Shown here: piece after piece, positions 37,050 to 49,551 of the stretch
How the letters are laid out: the number at the start of each line of letters is the position of its first letter
Position numbering within the stretch: position 1 is the stretch's first letter
NCBI GenBank assembly: GCA_030068145.1
Contig: JAPJBO010000712.1
Coordinates: 1-64,000 of the forward strand
Source: Diplonema papillatum
Taxonomy: Eukaryota > Euglenozoa > Diplonemea > Diplonemida > Diplonemidae
Reading direction: 5' to 3'
DNA: 64,000 bases
Program-made: the position numbers and the translations under genes
Notes under the pieces: model-generated
Told to the model about the DNA's origin: nothing
Database searches by the model: none
The model's input: the letters and a program-made list of their open reading frames with translations, nothing else

Positions 37050-38672
37050 CTAGTTCCTTCTCCCGTGACTTTTGCCGGATCCTTTGCTGTGCTTCTGTCC
37101 TTTGTTCTTGCCTTTGCCCTTGCCTTTGTTATTGCCTTTGTCATTTTCTTTGCCTTTGCCTTTGCCTTTGCCATTGTCGTCGCCATCGTTGCACGGCGCG
37201 TCGTTGTAGAATGAGGGGATTGGGAGGGGGGTCGCTGGGGGTCGAAGAGCCGCGGTTCCGTTCATCAAAGACGAGAAGTAGTCGAAGGCTAGATCTCCGA
37301 AGCGACCACAGCTGTCGGCGGCTGCGTCGATCGAGGCTTGGAAGTGAACGCCGCCCCACACCCTGCTGTCCCCGCAATCCTGCGCGAATTCAGTCCAAGT
37401 CGGGAACACAATCGTCGTGTCCGCAGCAGGCAGGATGCCAGGTTCCGACAGCGAGCTACCAGCCGCCCACTCCACTGGATAGTTCAAAACATCGTTTCCA
37501 AAGTACTTCCTCAACGACTGAGCATGCGCGAAGCAGAAGCAGGTCGACGCCGACGGGTACTCAGGGTGGTCTGCCTCTTCAAACAACGACTTCCAGTCCG
37601 TCGCCTTCATGTCAACAGTACCCTGTCCTGGTCCACCCCACCCACTTACGAGATCGTCCCCGTAGACGTGCTTGATCGCGCTGAAAGGCCGCACTGCGTC
37701 CCACCGCCGCTTCTCGTTCCACACGAAGATCCCCGCGTCAAAAGCTGCCATGTTCGACAAGAAGTCCAGTTGCACGAACTGCAGCGTGTTGAGACCGCCG
37801 GAGAGAGTCTTGAATACGGCTGAAAAGCCAAGGCCCCTCACCTTGTTGTCAAACAGCTCGGCCTTGAGCTTCTGTTCTTCAGTGAGGCCGGCAGACGCTG
37901 CCAGGACTTCGTCGACCTGCTTCTTGTACAGCGCTTTGTTCTTCACGTTGCTGTTGACCGGCGGCGGGACCTGCCAAGCGTTCGGGTTGCTGTACGCGTA
38001 CGGTTCCGTGATGCCCCACTGCGGTGTGACGAACTGCTGGATCTTGTACAGTCCCAACCCTTTTCTCTGCATGTCGGGCTGCCATTTCGATGGGTTGTTC
38101 AGTGCGTAGGCCGTGTTCACCGGAGCGTACCCAGTCGTGTCCATGAAGGGTTCGAAGTGGCGTTCCCGCATGAAATCCCCGGCAGAGTTCATCCCGTCGT
38201 ACCGACGGCCTTCCGCAACCTTCGTGCCGGCAATCGTCCCAATGCCAGCAGCCGTCGTCGGAACGTCCATATCCGCCGACAGCACGTCGATTCCGATGCT
38301 GTCCAGGAACGCATCGATCTCAGCCAAGCGCCCAGGGAAGAACTCCCGCAGTATCGGGCGCGCCGCGTACATAACAGCAACGTTCACGGATCTGATGGTG
38401 CGGTCTTCTACCGGCCTTCTGTCGAAGCGGGAGTACACTCCGACGGCTGTCTCATCGTATGGTGCCGTCGCATCGAACCACGCATTGGTCAGCATCGTCG
38501 TGAGCCGCAGCACCAACGGCGCATCGCCGAAACCGGATGAAATGTCTTGCTGTGCCCAAGGTAGCAGAGCCGGAAACAAGGCTTCTATGAGTACGTTTCC
38601 GCTGTCGAAATCGAACGCGTCGCAGCCGACGGCCAGCGTGAGAAGGACGAGTGGGATACGACACATCGTCAT
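37050..38672 (-). CDS. Vanadium-dependent haloperoxidase-like protein (unit 2)
   Basis: 540 aa, same protein as in unit 1 except Ala in LLPWAQQD. All active-site positions are as in unit 1. In this and later units the frame stays open for another 109 codons upstream (to an ATG at 38999). That extension crosses the upstream region, lacks any domain and would bury the signal peptide, so the start at 38672 is preferred. Confidence 0.9.
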   Translation of the reverse strand: MTMCRIPLVLLTLAVGCDAFDFDSGNVLIEALFPALLPWAQQDISSGFGDAPLVLRLTTMLTNAWFDATAPYDETAVGVYSRFDRRPVEDRTIRSVNVAVMYAARPILREFFPGRLAEIDAFLDSIGIDVLSADMDVPTTAAGIGTIAGTKVAEGRRYDGMNSAGDFMRERHFEPFMDTTGYAPVNTAYALNNPSKWQPDMQRKGLGLYKIQQFVTPQWGITEPYAYSNPNAWQVPPPVNSNVKNKALYKKQVDEVLAASAGLTEEQKLKAELFDNKVRGLGFSAVFKTLSGGLNTLQFVQLDFLSNMAAFDAGIFVWNEKRRWDAVRPFSAIKHVYGDDLVSGWGGPGQGTVDMKATDWKSLFEEADHPEYPSASTCFCFAHAQSLRKYFGNDVLNYPVEWAAGSSLSEPGILPAADTTIVFPTWTEFAQDCGDSRVWGGVHFQASIDAAADSCGRFGDLAFDYFSSLMNGTAALRPPATPLPIPSFYNDAPCNDGDDNGKGKGKGKENDKGNNKGKGKGKNKGQKHSKGSGKSHGRRN

Positions 38673-39514
38673 TTTACTTTTTGTTGGTGGGCTTGTTTGC
38701 TTGAAAAAGACCTGATCGTGTTGCAGAAAGAAGGTGCAGGAAGCTCCAATGAAATGAGGAGATTTGTGGATTCGGTTCAACGCTCGAGTTTTATGGCAAC
38801 TAAACGCCAAAACCTTCGTGAGCTGAGTGATTCTCGTTTGGGTCCAGGCGCATTGGCCAAAACATAAGAAACCAGACCCGGCGTTCGGCGTCGGCCTATT
38901 TTTAGCCTTTATTTTTAGAGTGTAAGTTTTTGAGGGGTGGTTGTTTTTCATCATGACCAGACCATCTGTACGCAGAGAACTTGGGAAATAGTCCCACACC
39001 GCAAACGGTCTCCATTTTTACTTCCCTGGCTGAACTGAATTCTAAGCTCGAAAACGTACACATCGGCATATTCGGGCTCAAAGGGCCGCACCTGGTCCCT
39101 TGGACGGGTAGTCACTTCGGATGGCGTGGCGAACATGATTCCCCAAGCCAAGCGAAGACTTTGGCCGAAGCTAGCTGCCGCTGTTGAAAGTGTCTTCCTT
39201 GGTGGGCGCCGGCCAGCTGCTTCCTTTGCTGCGCTTCGGGGGGTCGTTGGCGGCGTCGGGGTCTCGCGCTGCTTCAGGCGTCTCCGGAGAGTGGCGAGGC
39301 CTGGTTCGGCGCTTCGTGCGACCCCTCTTCTTCTCGCTGGTGAACGTTCCTTCAGCCTTGCCTGCAGCGGCGCGCGCGTCTTCGGTCTCAGTGGTGGCGA
39401 GACCTTTCAGCGCCACTTTGCCGCCAGCGGCGGTCTCAGTGCCGCCGCGGTCGATCGTGCTTTCCGAGCCTGCCGCTTCCTTCGTGGCGCGTCGGGGGTC
39501 GATGGCACCCCCAA

Positions 39515-39710
39515 CGCTACCGGCCGTAGGATGGTATGTGGGTGTCTACCACCACACACACAGTCCTAGTGTATGTATACAGCGTACTGTGCAGAGGACC
39601 TGATATACCTTACTACGCTGTGGTGGATGCACCCACTAGTGTATGTATACATCCACTAGGACTGTGTGTGTGGTGGTAGACACCCACATACCATCCTACA
39701 GCCGGTAGCG
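39515..39710. repeat. 196-bp near-perfect inverted repeat (unit 2)
   Basis: Same as the copy in unit 1. Confidence 0.95.
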
Positions 39711-40167
39711 GAGGTACCGGCTACTACGCGGAGTGCGGGGGGGGGCCTTCTCCAGCGCCAGCAGTTTTGTTCTCGGCCTCGGCTCTGCATCGGGTGTCTG
39801 CGGCGGCGGGGAGATTGCGAGAACGTGCTTGGGATGGGTATGTGCTCAACACCGCACTGGTCCCGTCCGCGCCGTGTTTCGGTCCTTTAAGCCACGGACA
39901 CATCAGGCGGAGTCTGGTTTGTCAAGCGGCTGTTCGTAAGCTCGCCACAGCCAGGACCGCCCGTGCTACGGCGGCGGGGAGGGGGCGAGGACGCGCGTTT
40001 TCGTCTCTCCTGCTGGTCTCATCGCGCTCTGGTTGCTGTCGTAGCATCCGGCGGTGGTGGTGCCCACGTTCGCAGCACTGCCCTGCCGTCGTCGACTCAG
40101 GCAGGTCCGGTAGCCTCTCCGTTCTCCGCACGTTGGCATGTCGTGCGGCAGGCAGCCCGATATTGTT

Positions 40168-40326
40168 TGCCCTCAGGGGACTAGTCCCCGTTGGGCGCAT
40201 TTCATTGGGAAGTACTGGGAAATGCAACTTTTTTTGCAAATTCTTACCAGGAATTGCAATGAATGCAAAACAGCGACTCGTCCCCTAAGGGCACATTTCA
40301 CATTGGGACTGGTCCCCTGAGTGGCA
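40168..40326. mobile_element. MITE-like element (unit 2)
   Basis: 159-bp form with the GAAT tetranucleotide. Confidence 0.5.
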
Positions 40327-40374
40327 CTTTTCCTTAGATATTATCAGCCACCTTTACCTTCGATGCGTCTTCTC

Positions 40375-41341
40375 AAAACCACTTGCTGTTCCGGTGCGAA
40401 TGTTCTTGCACCGCCGCGTGTGTTGAAACGTTAAGTCATCATACTCATCGCGGGCGGCCATGTCGCAGACGCATTGCTGGTCAACCTGTCAGCCACCAAC
40501 AGCGGGTTGGTGTAGTTGACCCTGTGGTGCAGGTGGTAGCCGTGGTGGGCAGCATTCCTCCAAGCAAACTTGTTGTGAGCACCTTCGGTGCGTCTTGGGG
40601 AGTCGAGCTGAGGAATATGTTGTTGGGCGACAAGCCCTGAGTATTCGAGTCCACTTGCTCCAGGGCAAGGTTGGAAGGGGACGATTCAGAAACTTAAGGA
40701 TTCGGAATTGGCGAATAACGCAGACAAATTCCTCCTCCTCCCGCAGTCCCGAACTCGCTCCCCTCGATCGATTTTGCGTTAATCGCCCCGATGGCTTCAC
40801 GTTTCTCACCGATGAAGAGAGTAAAGGTAAACGAGAACCCCCCGCTATCGCCGCGCAGGTTCAGCCTGTGCTTCCCACAGGAGTTCCTGTGAGTCTCGCA
40901 CAGAGCGCTAGCGTCTTCGTCCGACGCCCCTTCGACGCTTGCACTCCCTGCACTTCACCTTCTGGTGGGCCGCGCAGACTCGTCTGTCTTTGGTGTGCTT
41001 TGGCGCCCGCCTCGACGTGCGCCAGTCCTGCTGGCGAGAAGTGACCCACTTACGTAGTGAACCCTTACGTAGAACCAGGATTCTACGTAAGGGTTCAATG
41101 CAGTAACCCCGAATTCACCGCCCAAAGTGTCGATTTCCCCCCAATGCCTCCAATCATTCGCGTTACCTGGCGTAACTTCTGTTTTGGTTCCAGCTATCCT
41201 GAGGGAAACTTCGAGCCAAAACGTCGGGTCACTACGCTGCAATGCCGTGTAACATACCGTACGATGGGTGACCAGTTTTGTGCGTGTCGCGCCGGCTCCC
41301 CCTTCACCAGTTTCATTAAAAAGGGAAAGCACACGTCCACT

Positions 41342-41342
<1 letters not shown>
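40375..41342. other. Right-hand segment of the unit, function unknown
   Basis: About 0.97 kb from TCAAAACCACTTGCTG to the T-tract. Its first ~0.67 kb is absent from unit 1, and the same left boundary starts partial unit 0a, so the edge is a repeated breakpoint. Plus-strand frames of 85 and 149 codons (40383-40640, 40595-41044) have no recognised domain. A pyrimidine-rich CCTCCTCCTCCCGCAG near 40731 resembles a 3' splice site but no gene model can be built. Confidence 0.5.

Positions 41343-41390
<48 letters not shown>
41343..41390. repeat. T-tract, 48 nt uninterrupted
   Basis: Empty (uninserted) version of the site occupied by elements A, B and C elsewhere. Confidence 0.97.
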
Positions 41391-43046
41391 CATTGGAAGC
41401 AAATCGCAACGTGGCGAAAGAGAGGGAAGCAGGAGGACAAGAGCTCACCACCCCGACCGTTCCTTCTAGAAGAGAGGTGTGCGTTTTTGTTTGAGGGACA
41501 GCGCAGCGTGTGTGCCAAAGACACACGCTCGATTTCCCGTGGTCAAGGAAGGTTGGATTCGCAAATTCGGCTGGAAAGCTGTGCATTCGGCTGCAACGTG
41601 GAGTGGATTGACTTCGAAACTCTGTAGGGCTCACCAGGTCTGTGCGGGAGCCAATTTGAGAGAACCTACGCACGAGAGCGTCTCAAAAACAAAAACTCAG
41701 GTGTTGCGTATGAATCTTCATTGCAAGCTGAGAATTTGTCGATACACAAACCCAACCTCCGGACCAAAAAAACATCATGGGGACCGCCACTCATTCTCTT
41801 TCTAATTTAGTTCCTGCGTGTCGGCGGACGTTGGCAACGGCCGTGGTGGCAGGGTGCAGAGGACTGAAGATATCACGTGCTGAACACCGTGGGCTAGCCT
41901 TGAAGGCCAGATCTGAGTGGATAACTCCGCAAATGATCTACGGCGGCTGGCCAAACTTGTTCGTGCGAACAAACCTGAATCAACCCGGTCCATCCAATCC
42001 GGATAGACCGTCATTCCAGGATAGGGGTAGGCCGGCTTCGGAACCCGTCCAGGTTCAGGTTCAGGTTCTACCGCTGCCAGCGTTACTTTTTAGCGGCAAC
42101 AACTCGTGTGTTCAGTTGCTGTTCAGCTTCGGCGGACCAGCCCACGCTGTGCTTGCACGCGAATTTATCCAGAAAGCTGTCCGCAAAAGAAATGTGAAAA
42201 CGGGAAAAATTGAGATTCCTAAGTCCCGTGTCATCGGTAGCAAAAATGCCGTTTTGTTTGTTCCGCATGAATCTACACCCGGGAGAGCCCTGGCAGTCGC
42301 GAGGAAAAAAGACACGGAGACGCGAGTCATCGCAAGGGAAACTCCACAGCAGAAACTCGAAACTCTGTTTCTCTACCGACGACGAAGGTGCACTTAAGTC
42401 TCGAGTACGCTTCGGAAATTCCGGGCGCGGTGTTGGGAGGAAAAAGGGGGGGGGTGTGGGGTTTTCAAATGAGGTCTCGTATACCGACCTAAACACCTCG
42501 TTGCTATCCAGTGGCTGGGAAAGCTCAACGAACGCGTACATTATTTACCATCCTGCGACGTTGAAACTGAAAGCAGCTTCGGTGTCAAAAAACGGAAGGT
42601 TTTGAGTGTCAAAACAGGCTGTTGGCCCGATTACTGCGCCGCGATCATGCTGGTTGTGCCTTACGCTGTTTGTTTCTCGTAAGTGCCACGGGGTGTTGAA
42701 GGTCGTGAAAAGGCCAACTATTTGCTTGTACGAATGCGAGAGCGCGGCTGCAGAGCAGAGCAACAGTAAACCAGGCGTGTTTTGGGTTTTCGTTCGCTTT
42801 CAGTTTTTTGTTTGTGTTTCCGGGTTCTTTTCTATTGGGGCGAAGTAGCATCCTCGAAGGCAATGGAAACGCCTCTAATGTTGCACAGCAGGTTTCGGGG
42901 CCGGTGTGACTCTAGTGCGGTGGGTAGAGCTCAGCCCGACTGCCATTGACTGGCGCCACCTATGCACTGCCACTCGCCGCTGGCGAAATTGCGAGCTCAG
43001 CGTAATACGGGGTCCAGCTGGTCATCAAGAAATTGCTTCTGGGACG

Positions 43047-43275
43047 ATGCCGCATGGGCCCATCACGACAGCGGACCTAAAGACGGCACTAACAAAGATG
43101 AAGAAAGCGTCGACCTGGGCTCTATGGGTGGCGCGTATACGAATTGCAGCAACTGCCGCCACAGGTTCTAGAACTCACGGCGGACGCAATGAACAGCGTG
43201 GAACGTGAAGGGGAGTGGCCAGCCCCGCTGATGCACGCAAACATCCACCTGCTTCCCAAACCGGAGGATAGAGGA
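43047..43275 (+). pseudogene. Non-LTR RT relic (unit 3)
   Basis: Same sequence and frame break as in unit 1. Confidence 0.7.
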
Positions 43276-43557
43276 TCCTGGGCCCAAAGTACCCGTGTTT
43301 TGGCTCAGAATTTTCTGGAGCTGAAGAAGTGTCGGTTGCACATATTGTCACCGGGCCTATTTCAGAGTCACTTTCCTTCGTCAGGCGAGGAGGGAATCCT
43401 GGTTTAACGTTTGGACAGAACACTGCCTCTCATAGGTGGGGAAGGGCAAACTCATTTCCTAGTAAAAGATAGCATGGTAAAAGGGGACCTAACGATCTGG
43501 TCAATGAGTCATCATGGGCAAAACAAAAAAAAAGGTTGCGGGAGTCCACGCAACGGT

Positions 43558-45180
43558 CTAGTTCCTTCTCCCGTGACTTTTGCCGGATCCTTTGCTGTGC
43601 TTCTGTCCTTTGTTCTTGCCTTTGCCCTTGCCTTTGTTATTGCCTTTGTCATTTTCTTTGCCTTTGCCTTTGCCTTTGCCATTGTCGTCGCCATCGTTGC
43701 ACGGCGCGTCGTTGTAGAATGAGGGGATTGGGAGGGGGGTCGCTGGGGGTCGAAGAGCCGCGGTTCCGTTCATCAAAGACGAGAAGTAGTCGAAGGCTAG
43801 ATCTCCGAAGCGACCACAGCTGTCGGCGGCTGCGTCGATCGAGGCTTGGAAGTGAACGCCGCCCCACACCCTGCTGTCCCCGCAATCCTGCGCGAATTCA
43901 GTCCAAGTCGGGAACACAATCGTCGTGTCCGCAGCAGGCAGGATGCCAGGTTCCGACAGCGAGCTACCAGCCGCCCACTCCACTGGATAGTTCAAAACAT
44001 CGTTTCCAAAGTACTTCCTCAACGACTGAGCATGCGCGAAGCAGAAGCAGGTCGACGCCGACGGGTACTCAGGGTGGTCTGCCTCTTCAAACAACGACTT
44101 CCAGTCCGTCGCCTTCATGTCAACAGTACCCTGTCCTGGTCCACCCCACCCACTTACGAGATCGTCCCCGTAGACGTGCTTGATCGCGCTGAAAGGCCGC
44201 ACTGCGTCCCACCGCCGCTTCTCGTTCCACACGAAGATCCCCGCGTCAAAAGCTGCCATGTTCGACAAGAAGTCCAGTTGCACGAACTGCAGCGTGTTGA
44301 GACCGCCGGAGAGAGTCTTGAATACGGCTGAAAAGCCAAGGCCCCTCACCTTGTTGTCAAACAGCTCGGCCTTGAGCTTCTGTTCTTCAGTGAGGCCGGC
44401 AGACGCTGCCAGGACTTCGTCGACCTGCTTCTTGTACAGCGCTTTGTTCTTCACGTTGCTGTTGACCGGCGGCGGGACCTGCCAAGCGTTCGGGTTGCTG
44501 TACGCGTACGGTTCCGTGATGCCCCACTGCGGTGTGACGAACTGCTGGATCTTGTACAGTCCCAACCCTTTTCTCTGCATGTCGGGCTGCCATTTCGATG
44601 GGTTGTTCAGTGCGTAGGCCGTGTTCACCGGAGCGTACCCAGTCGTGTCCATGAAGGGTTCGAAGTGGCGTTCCCGCATGAAATCCCCGGCAGAGTTCAT
44701 CCCGTCGTACCGACGGCCTTCCGCAACCTTCGTGCCGGCAATCGTCCCAATGCCAGCAGCCGTCGTCGGAACGTCCATATCCGCCGACAGCACGTCGATT
44801 CCGATGCTGTCCAGGAACGCATCGATCTCAGCCAAGCGCCCAGGGAAGAACTCCCGCAGTATCGGGCGCGCCGCGTACATAACAGCAACGTTCACGGATC
44901 TGATGGTGCGGTCTTCTACCGGCCTTCTGTCGAAGCGGGAGTACACTCCGACGGCCGTCTCATCGTATGGTGCCGTCGCATCGAACCACGCATTGGTCAG
45001 CATCGTCGTGAGCCGCAGCACCAACGGCGCATCGCCGAAACCGGATGAAATGTCTTGCTGTGCCCAAGGTAGCAGAGCCGGAAACAAGGCTTCTATGAGT
45101 ACGTTTCCGCTGTCGAAATCGAACGCGTCGCAGCCGACGGCCAGCGTGAGAAGGACGAGTGGGATACGACACATCGTCAT
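43558..45180 (-). CDS. Vanadium-dependent haloperoxidase-like protein (unit 3)
   Basis: 540 aa, protein identical to the unit 2 copy. One synonymous base difference is visible (near 44955). The upstream frame is open to 45507 as in unit 2. Confidence 0.9.
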   Translation of the reverse strand: MTMCRIPLVLLTLAVGCDAFDFDSGNVLIEALFPALLPWAQQDISSGFGDAPLVLRLTTMLTNAWFDATAPYDETAVGVYSRFDRRPVEDRTIRSVNVAVMYAARPILREFFPGRLAEIDAFLDSIGIDVLSADMDVPTTAAGIGTIAGTKVAEGRRYDGMNSAGDFMRERHFEPFMDTTGYAPVNTAYALNNPSKWQPDMQRKGLGLYKIQQFVTPQWGITEPYAYSNPNAWQVPPPVNSNVKNKALYKKQVDEVLAASAGLTEEQKLKAELFDNKVRGLGFSAVFKTLSGGLNTLQFVQLDFLSNMAAFDAGIFVWNEKRRWDAVRPFSAIKHVYGDDLVSGWGGPGQGTVDMKATDWKSLFEEADHPEYPSASTCFCFAHAQSLRKYFGNDVLNYPVEWAAGSSLSEPGILPAADTTIVFPTWTEFAQDCGDSRVWGGVHFQASIDAAADSCGRFGDLAFDYFSSLMNGTAALRPPATPLPIPSFYNDAPCNDGDDNGKGKGKGKENDKGNNKGKGKGKNKGQKHSKGSGKSHGRRN

Positions 45181-46022
45181 TTTACTTTTTGTTGGTGGGC
45201 TTGTTTGCTTGAAAAAGACCTGATCGTGTTGCAGAAAGAAGGTGCAGGAAGCTCCAATGAAATGAGGAGATTTGTGGATTCGGTTCAACGCTCGAGTTTT
45301 ATGGCAACTAAACGCCAAAACCTTCGTGAGCTGAGTGATTCTCGTTTGGGTCCAGGCGCATTGGCCAAAACATAAGAAACCAGACCCGGCGTTCGGCGTC
45401 GGCCTATTTTTAGCCTTTATTTTTAGAGTGTAAGTTTTTGAGGGGTGGTTGTTTTTCATCATGACCAGACCATCTGTACGCAGAGAACTTGGGAAATAGT
45501 CCCACACCGCAAACGGTCTCCATTTTTACTTCCCTGGCTGAACTGAATTCTAAGCTCGAAAACGTACACATCGGCATATTCGGGCTCAAAGGGCCGCACC
45601 TGGTCCCTTGGACGGGTAGTCACTTCGGATGGCGTGGCGAACATGATTCCCCAAGCCAAGCGAAGACTTTGGCCGAAGCTAGCTGCCGCTGTTGAAAGTG
45701 TCTTCCTTGGTGGGCGCCGGCCAGCTGCTTCCTTTGCTGCGCTTCGGGGGGTCGTTGGCGGCGTCGGGGTCTCGCGCTGCTTCAGGCGTCTCCGGAGAGT
45801 GGCGAGGCCTGGTTCGGCGCTTCGTGCGACCCCTCTTCTTCTCGCTGGTGAACGTTCCTTCAGCCTTGCCTGCAGCGGCGCGCGCGTCTTCGGTCTCAGT
45901 GGTGGCGAGACCTTTCAGCGCCACTTTGCCGCCAGCGGCGGTCTCAGTGCCGCCGCGGTCGATCGTGCTTTCCGAGCCTGCCGCTCCCTTCGTGGCGCGT
46001 CGGGGGTCGATGGCACCCCCAA

Positions 46023-46218
46023 CGCTACCGGCCGTAGGATGGTATGTGGGTGTCTACCACCACACACACAGTCCTAGTGTATGTATACAGCGTACTGTGC
46101 AGAGGACCTGATATACCTTACTACGCTGTGGTGGATGCACCCACTAGTGTATGTATACATCCACTAGGACTGTGTGTGTGGTGGTAGACACCCACATACC
46201 ATCCTACAGCCGGTAGCG
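46023..46218. repeat. 196-bp near-perfect inverted repeat (unit 3)
   Basis: Same as the copy in unit 1. Confidence 0.95.
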
Positions 46219-46675
46219 GAGGTACCGGCTACTACGCGGAGTGCGGGGGGGGGCCTTCTCCAGCGCCAGCAGTTTTGTTCTCGGCCTCGGCTCTGCATCG
46301 GGTGTCTGCGGCGGCGGGGAGATTGCGAGAACGTGCTTGGGATGGGTATGTGCTCAACACCGCACTGGTCCCGTCCGCGCCGTGTTTCGGTCCTTTAAGC
46401 CACGGACACATCAGGCGGAGTCTGGTTTGTCAAGCGGCTGTTCGTAAGCTCGCCACAGCCAGGACCGCCCGTGCTACGGCGGCGGGGAGGGGGCGAGGAC
46501 GCGCGTTTTCGTCTCTCCTGCTGGTCTCATCGCGCTCTGGTTGCTGTCGTAGCATCCGGCGGTGGTGGTGCCCACGTTCGCAGCACTGCCCTGCCGTCGT
46601 CGACTCAGGCAGGTCCGGTAGCCTCTCCGTTCTCCGCACGTTGGCATGTCGTGCGGCAGGCAGCCCGATATTGTT

Positions 46676-46834
46676 TGCCCTCAGGGGACTAGTCCCCGTT
46701 GGGCGCATTTCATTGGGAAGTACTGGGAAATGCAACTTTTTTTGCAAATTCTTACCAGGAATTGCAATGAATGCAAAACAGCGACTCGTCCCCTAAGGGC
46801 ACATTTCACATTGGGACTGGTCCCCTGAGTGGCA
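46676..46834. mobile_element. MITE-like element (unit 3)
   Basis: 159-bp form. Confidence 0.5.
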
Positions 46835-47849
46835 CTTTTCCTTAGATATTATCAGCCACCTTTACCTTCGATGCGTCTTCTCAAAACCACTTGCTGTTCC
46901 GGTGCGAATGTTCTTGCACCGCCGCGTGTGTTGAAACGTTAAGTCATCATACTCATCGCGGGCGGCCATGTCGCAGACGCATTGCTGGTCAACCTGTCAG
47001 CCACCAACAGCGGGTTGGTGTAGTTGACCCTGTGGTGCAGGTGGTAGCCGTGGTGGGCAGCATTCCTCCAAGCAAACTTGTTGTGAGCACCTTCGGTGCG
47101 TCTTGGGGAGTCGAGCTGAGGAATATGTTGTTGGGCGACAAGCCCTGAGTATTCGAGTCCACTTGCTCCAGGGCAAGGTTGGAAGGGGACGATTCAGAAA
47201 CTTAAGGATTCGGAATTGGCGAATAACGCAGACAAATTCCTCCTCCTCCCGCAGTCCCGAACTCGCTCCCCTCGATCGATTTTGCGTTAATCGCCCCGAT
47301 GGCTTCACGTTTCTCACCGATGAAGAGAGTAAAGGTAAACGAGAACCCCCCGCTATCGCCGCGCAGGTTCAGCCTGTGCTTCCCACAGGAGTTCCTGTGA
47401 GTCTCGCACAGAGCGCTAGCGTCTTCGTCCGACGCCCCTTCGACGCTTGCACTCCCTGCACTTCACCTTCTGGTGGGCCGCGCAGACTCGTCTGTCTTTG
47501 GTGTGCTTTGGCGCCCGCCTCGACGTGCGCCAGTCCTGCTGGCGAGAAGTGACCCACTTACGTAGTGAACCCTTACGTAGAACCAGGATTCTACGTAAGG
47601 GTTCAATGCAGTAACCCCGAATTCACCGCCCAAAGTGTCGATTTCCCCCCAATGCCTCCAATCATTCGCGTTACCTGGCGTAACTTCTGTTTTGGTTCCA
47701 GCTATCCTGAGGGAAACTTCGAGCCAAAACGTCGGGTCACTACGCTGCAATGCCGTGTAACATACCGTACGATGGGTGACCAGTTTTGTGCGTGTCGCGC
47801 CGGCTCCCCCTTCACCAGTTTCATTAAAAAGGGAAAGCACACGTCCACT

Positions 47850-47850
<1 letters not shown>

Positions 47851-47895
<45 letters not shown>
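47851..47895. repeat. T-tract, 45 nt uninterrupted
   Basis: Empty site between units 3 and 4. Confidence 0.97.
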
Positions 47896-49551
47896 CATTG
47901 GAAGCAAATCGCAACGTGGCGAAAGAGAGGGAAGCAGGAGGACAAGAGCTCACCACCCCGACCGTTCCTTCTAGAAGAGAGGTGTGCGTTTTTGTTTGAG
48001 GGACAGCGCAGCGTGTGTGCCAAAGACACACGCTCGATTTCCCGTGGTCAAGGAAGGTTGGATTCGCAAATTCGGCTGGAAAGCTGTGCATTCGGCTGCA
48101 ACGTGGAGTGGATTGACTTCGAAACTCTGTAGGGCTCACCAGGTCTGTGCGGGAGCCAATTTGAGAGAACCTACGCACGAGAGCGTCTCAAAAACAAAAA
48201 CTCAGGTGTTGCGTATGAATCTTCATTGCAAGCTGAGAATTTGTCGATACACAAACCCAACCTCCGGACCAAAAAAACATCATGGGGACCGCCACTCATT
48301 CTCTTTCTAATTTAGTTCCTGCGTGTCGGCGGACGTTGGCAACGGCCGTGGTGGCAGGGTGCAGAGGACTGAAGATATCACGTGCTGAACACCGTGGGCT
48401 AGCCTTGAAGGCCAGATCTGAGTGGATAACTCCGCAAATGATCTACGGCGGCTGGCCAAACTTGTTCGTGCGAACAAACCTGAATCAACCCGGTCCATCC
48501 AATCCGGATAGACCGTCATTCCAGGATAGGGGTAGGCCGGCTTCGGAACCCGTCCAGGTTCAGGTTCAGGTTCTACCGCTGCCAGCGTTACTTTTTAGCG
48601 GCAACAACTCGTGTGTTCAGTTGCTGTTCAGCTTCGGCGGACCAGCCCACGCTGTGCTTGCACGCGAATTTATCCAGAAAGCTGTCCGCAAAAGAAATGT
48701 GAAAACGGGAAAAATTGAGATTCCTAAGTCCCGTGTCATCGGTAGCAAAAATGCCGTTTTGTTTGTTCCGCATGAATCTACACCCGGGAGAGCCCTGGCA
48801 GTCGCGAGGAAAAAAGACACGGAGACGCGAGTCATCGCAAGGGAAACTCCACAGCAGAAACTCGAAACTCTGTTTCTCTACCGACGACGAAGGTGCACTT
48901 AAGTCTCGAGTACGCTTCGGAAATTCCGGGCGCGGTGTTGGGAGGAAAAAGGGGGGGGGTGTGGGGTTTTCAAATGAGGTCTCGTATACCGACCTAAACA
49001 CCTCGTTGCTATCCAGTGGCTGGGAAAGCTCAACGAACGCGTACATTATTTACCATCCTGCGACGTTGAAACTGAAAGCAGCTTCGGTGTCAAAAAACGG
49101 AAGGTTTTGAGTGTCAAAACAGGCTGTTGGCCCGATTACTGCGCCGCGATCATGCTGGTTGTGCCTTACGCTGTTTGTTTCTCGTAAGTGCCACGGGGTG
49201 TTGAAGGTCGTGAAAAGGCCAACTATTTGCTTGTACGAATGCGAGAGCGCGGCTGCAGAGCAGAGCAACAGTAAACCAGGCGTGTTTTGGGTTTTCGTTC
49301 GCTTTCAGTTTTTTGTTTGTGTTTCCGGGTTCTTTTCTATTGGGGCGAAGTAGCATCCTCGAAGGCAATGGAAACGCCTCTAATGTTGCACAGCAGGTTT
49401 CGGGGCCGGTGTGACTCTAGTGCGGTGGGTAGAGCTCAGCCCGACTGCCATTGACTGGCGCCACCTATGCACTGCCACTCGCCGCTGGCGAAATTGCGAG
49501 CTCAGCGTAATACGGGGTCCAGCTGGTCATCAAGAAATTGCTTCTGGGACG

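Larger units (their letters stand above)
34883..41342. repeat. Array unit 2 (full length)
   Basis: With its T-tract the period to the next unit is 6508 bp. It contains all unit parts, including the ~0.97 kb right-hand segment (40375-41342) with hairpin TGAACCCTTACGTAGAA at 41058-41097. The spacer 34883-36538 holds only the unproven frames described for unit 1. Confidence 0.97.
41391..47850. repeat. Array unit 3 (full length)
   Basis: Nearly identical to unit 2. Visible differences include a silent change in the peroxidase gene (GGCCGT for GGCTGT near 44955) and GCTCCC for GCTTCC near 45985. The spacer 41391-43046 is as in unit 1. Confidence 0.97.

Noticed and set aside
41343-41390. T-tract as the poly(A) tail of a processed peroxidase pseudogene
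   Set aside because: The peroxidase stop lies over 2 kb away and the intervening spacer contains its own relics, so a simple retrocopy tail does not fit.
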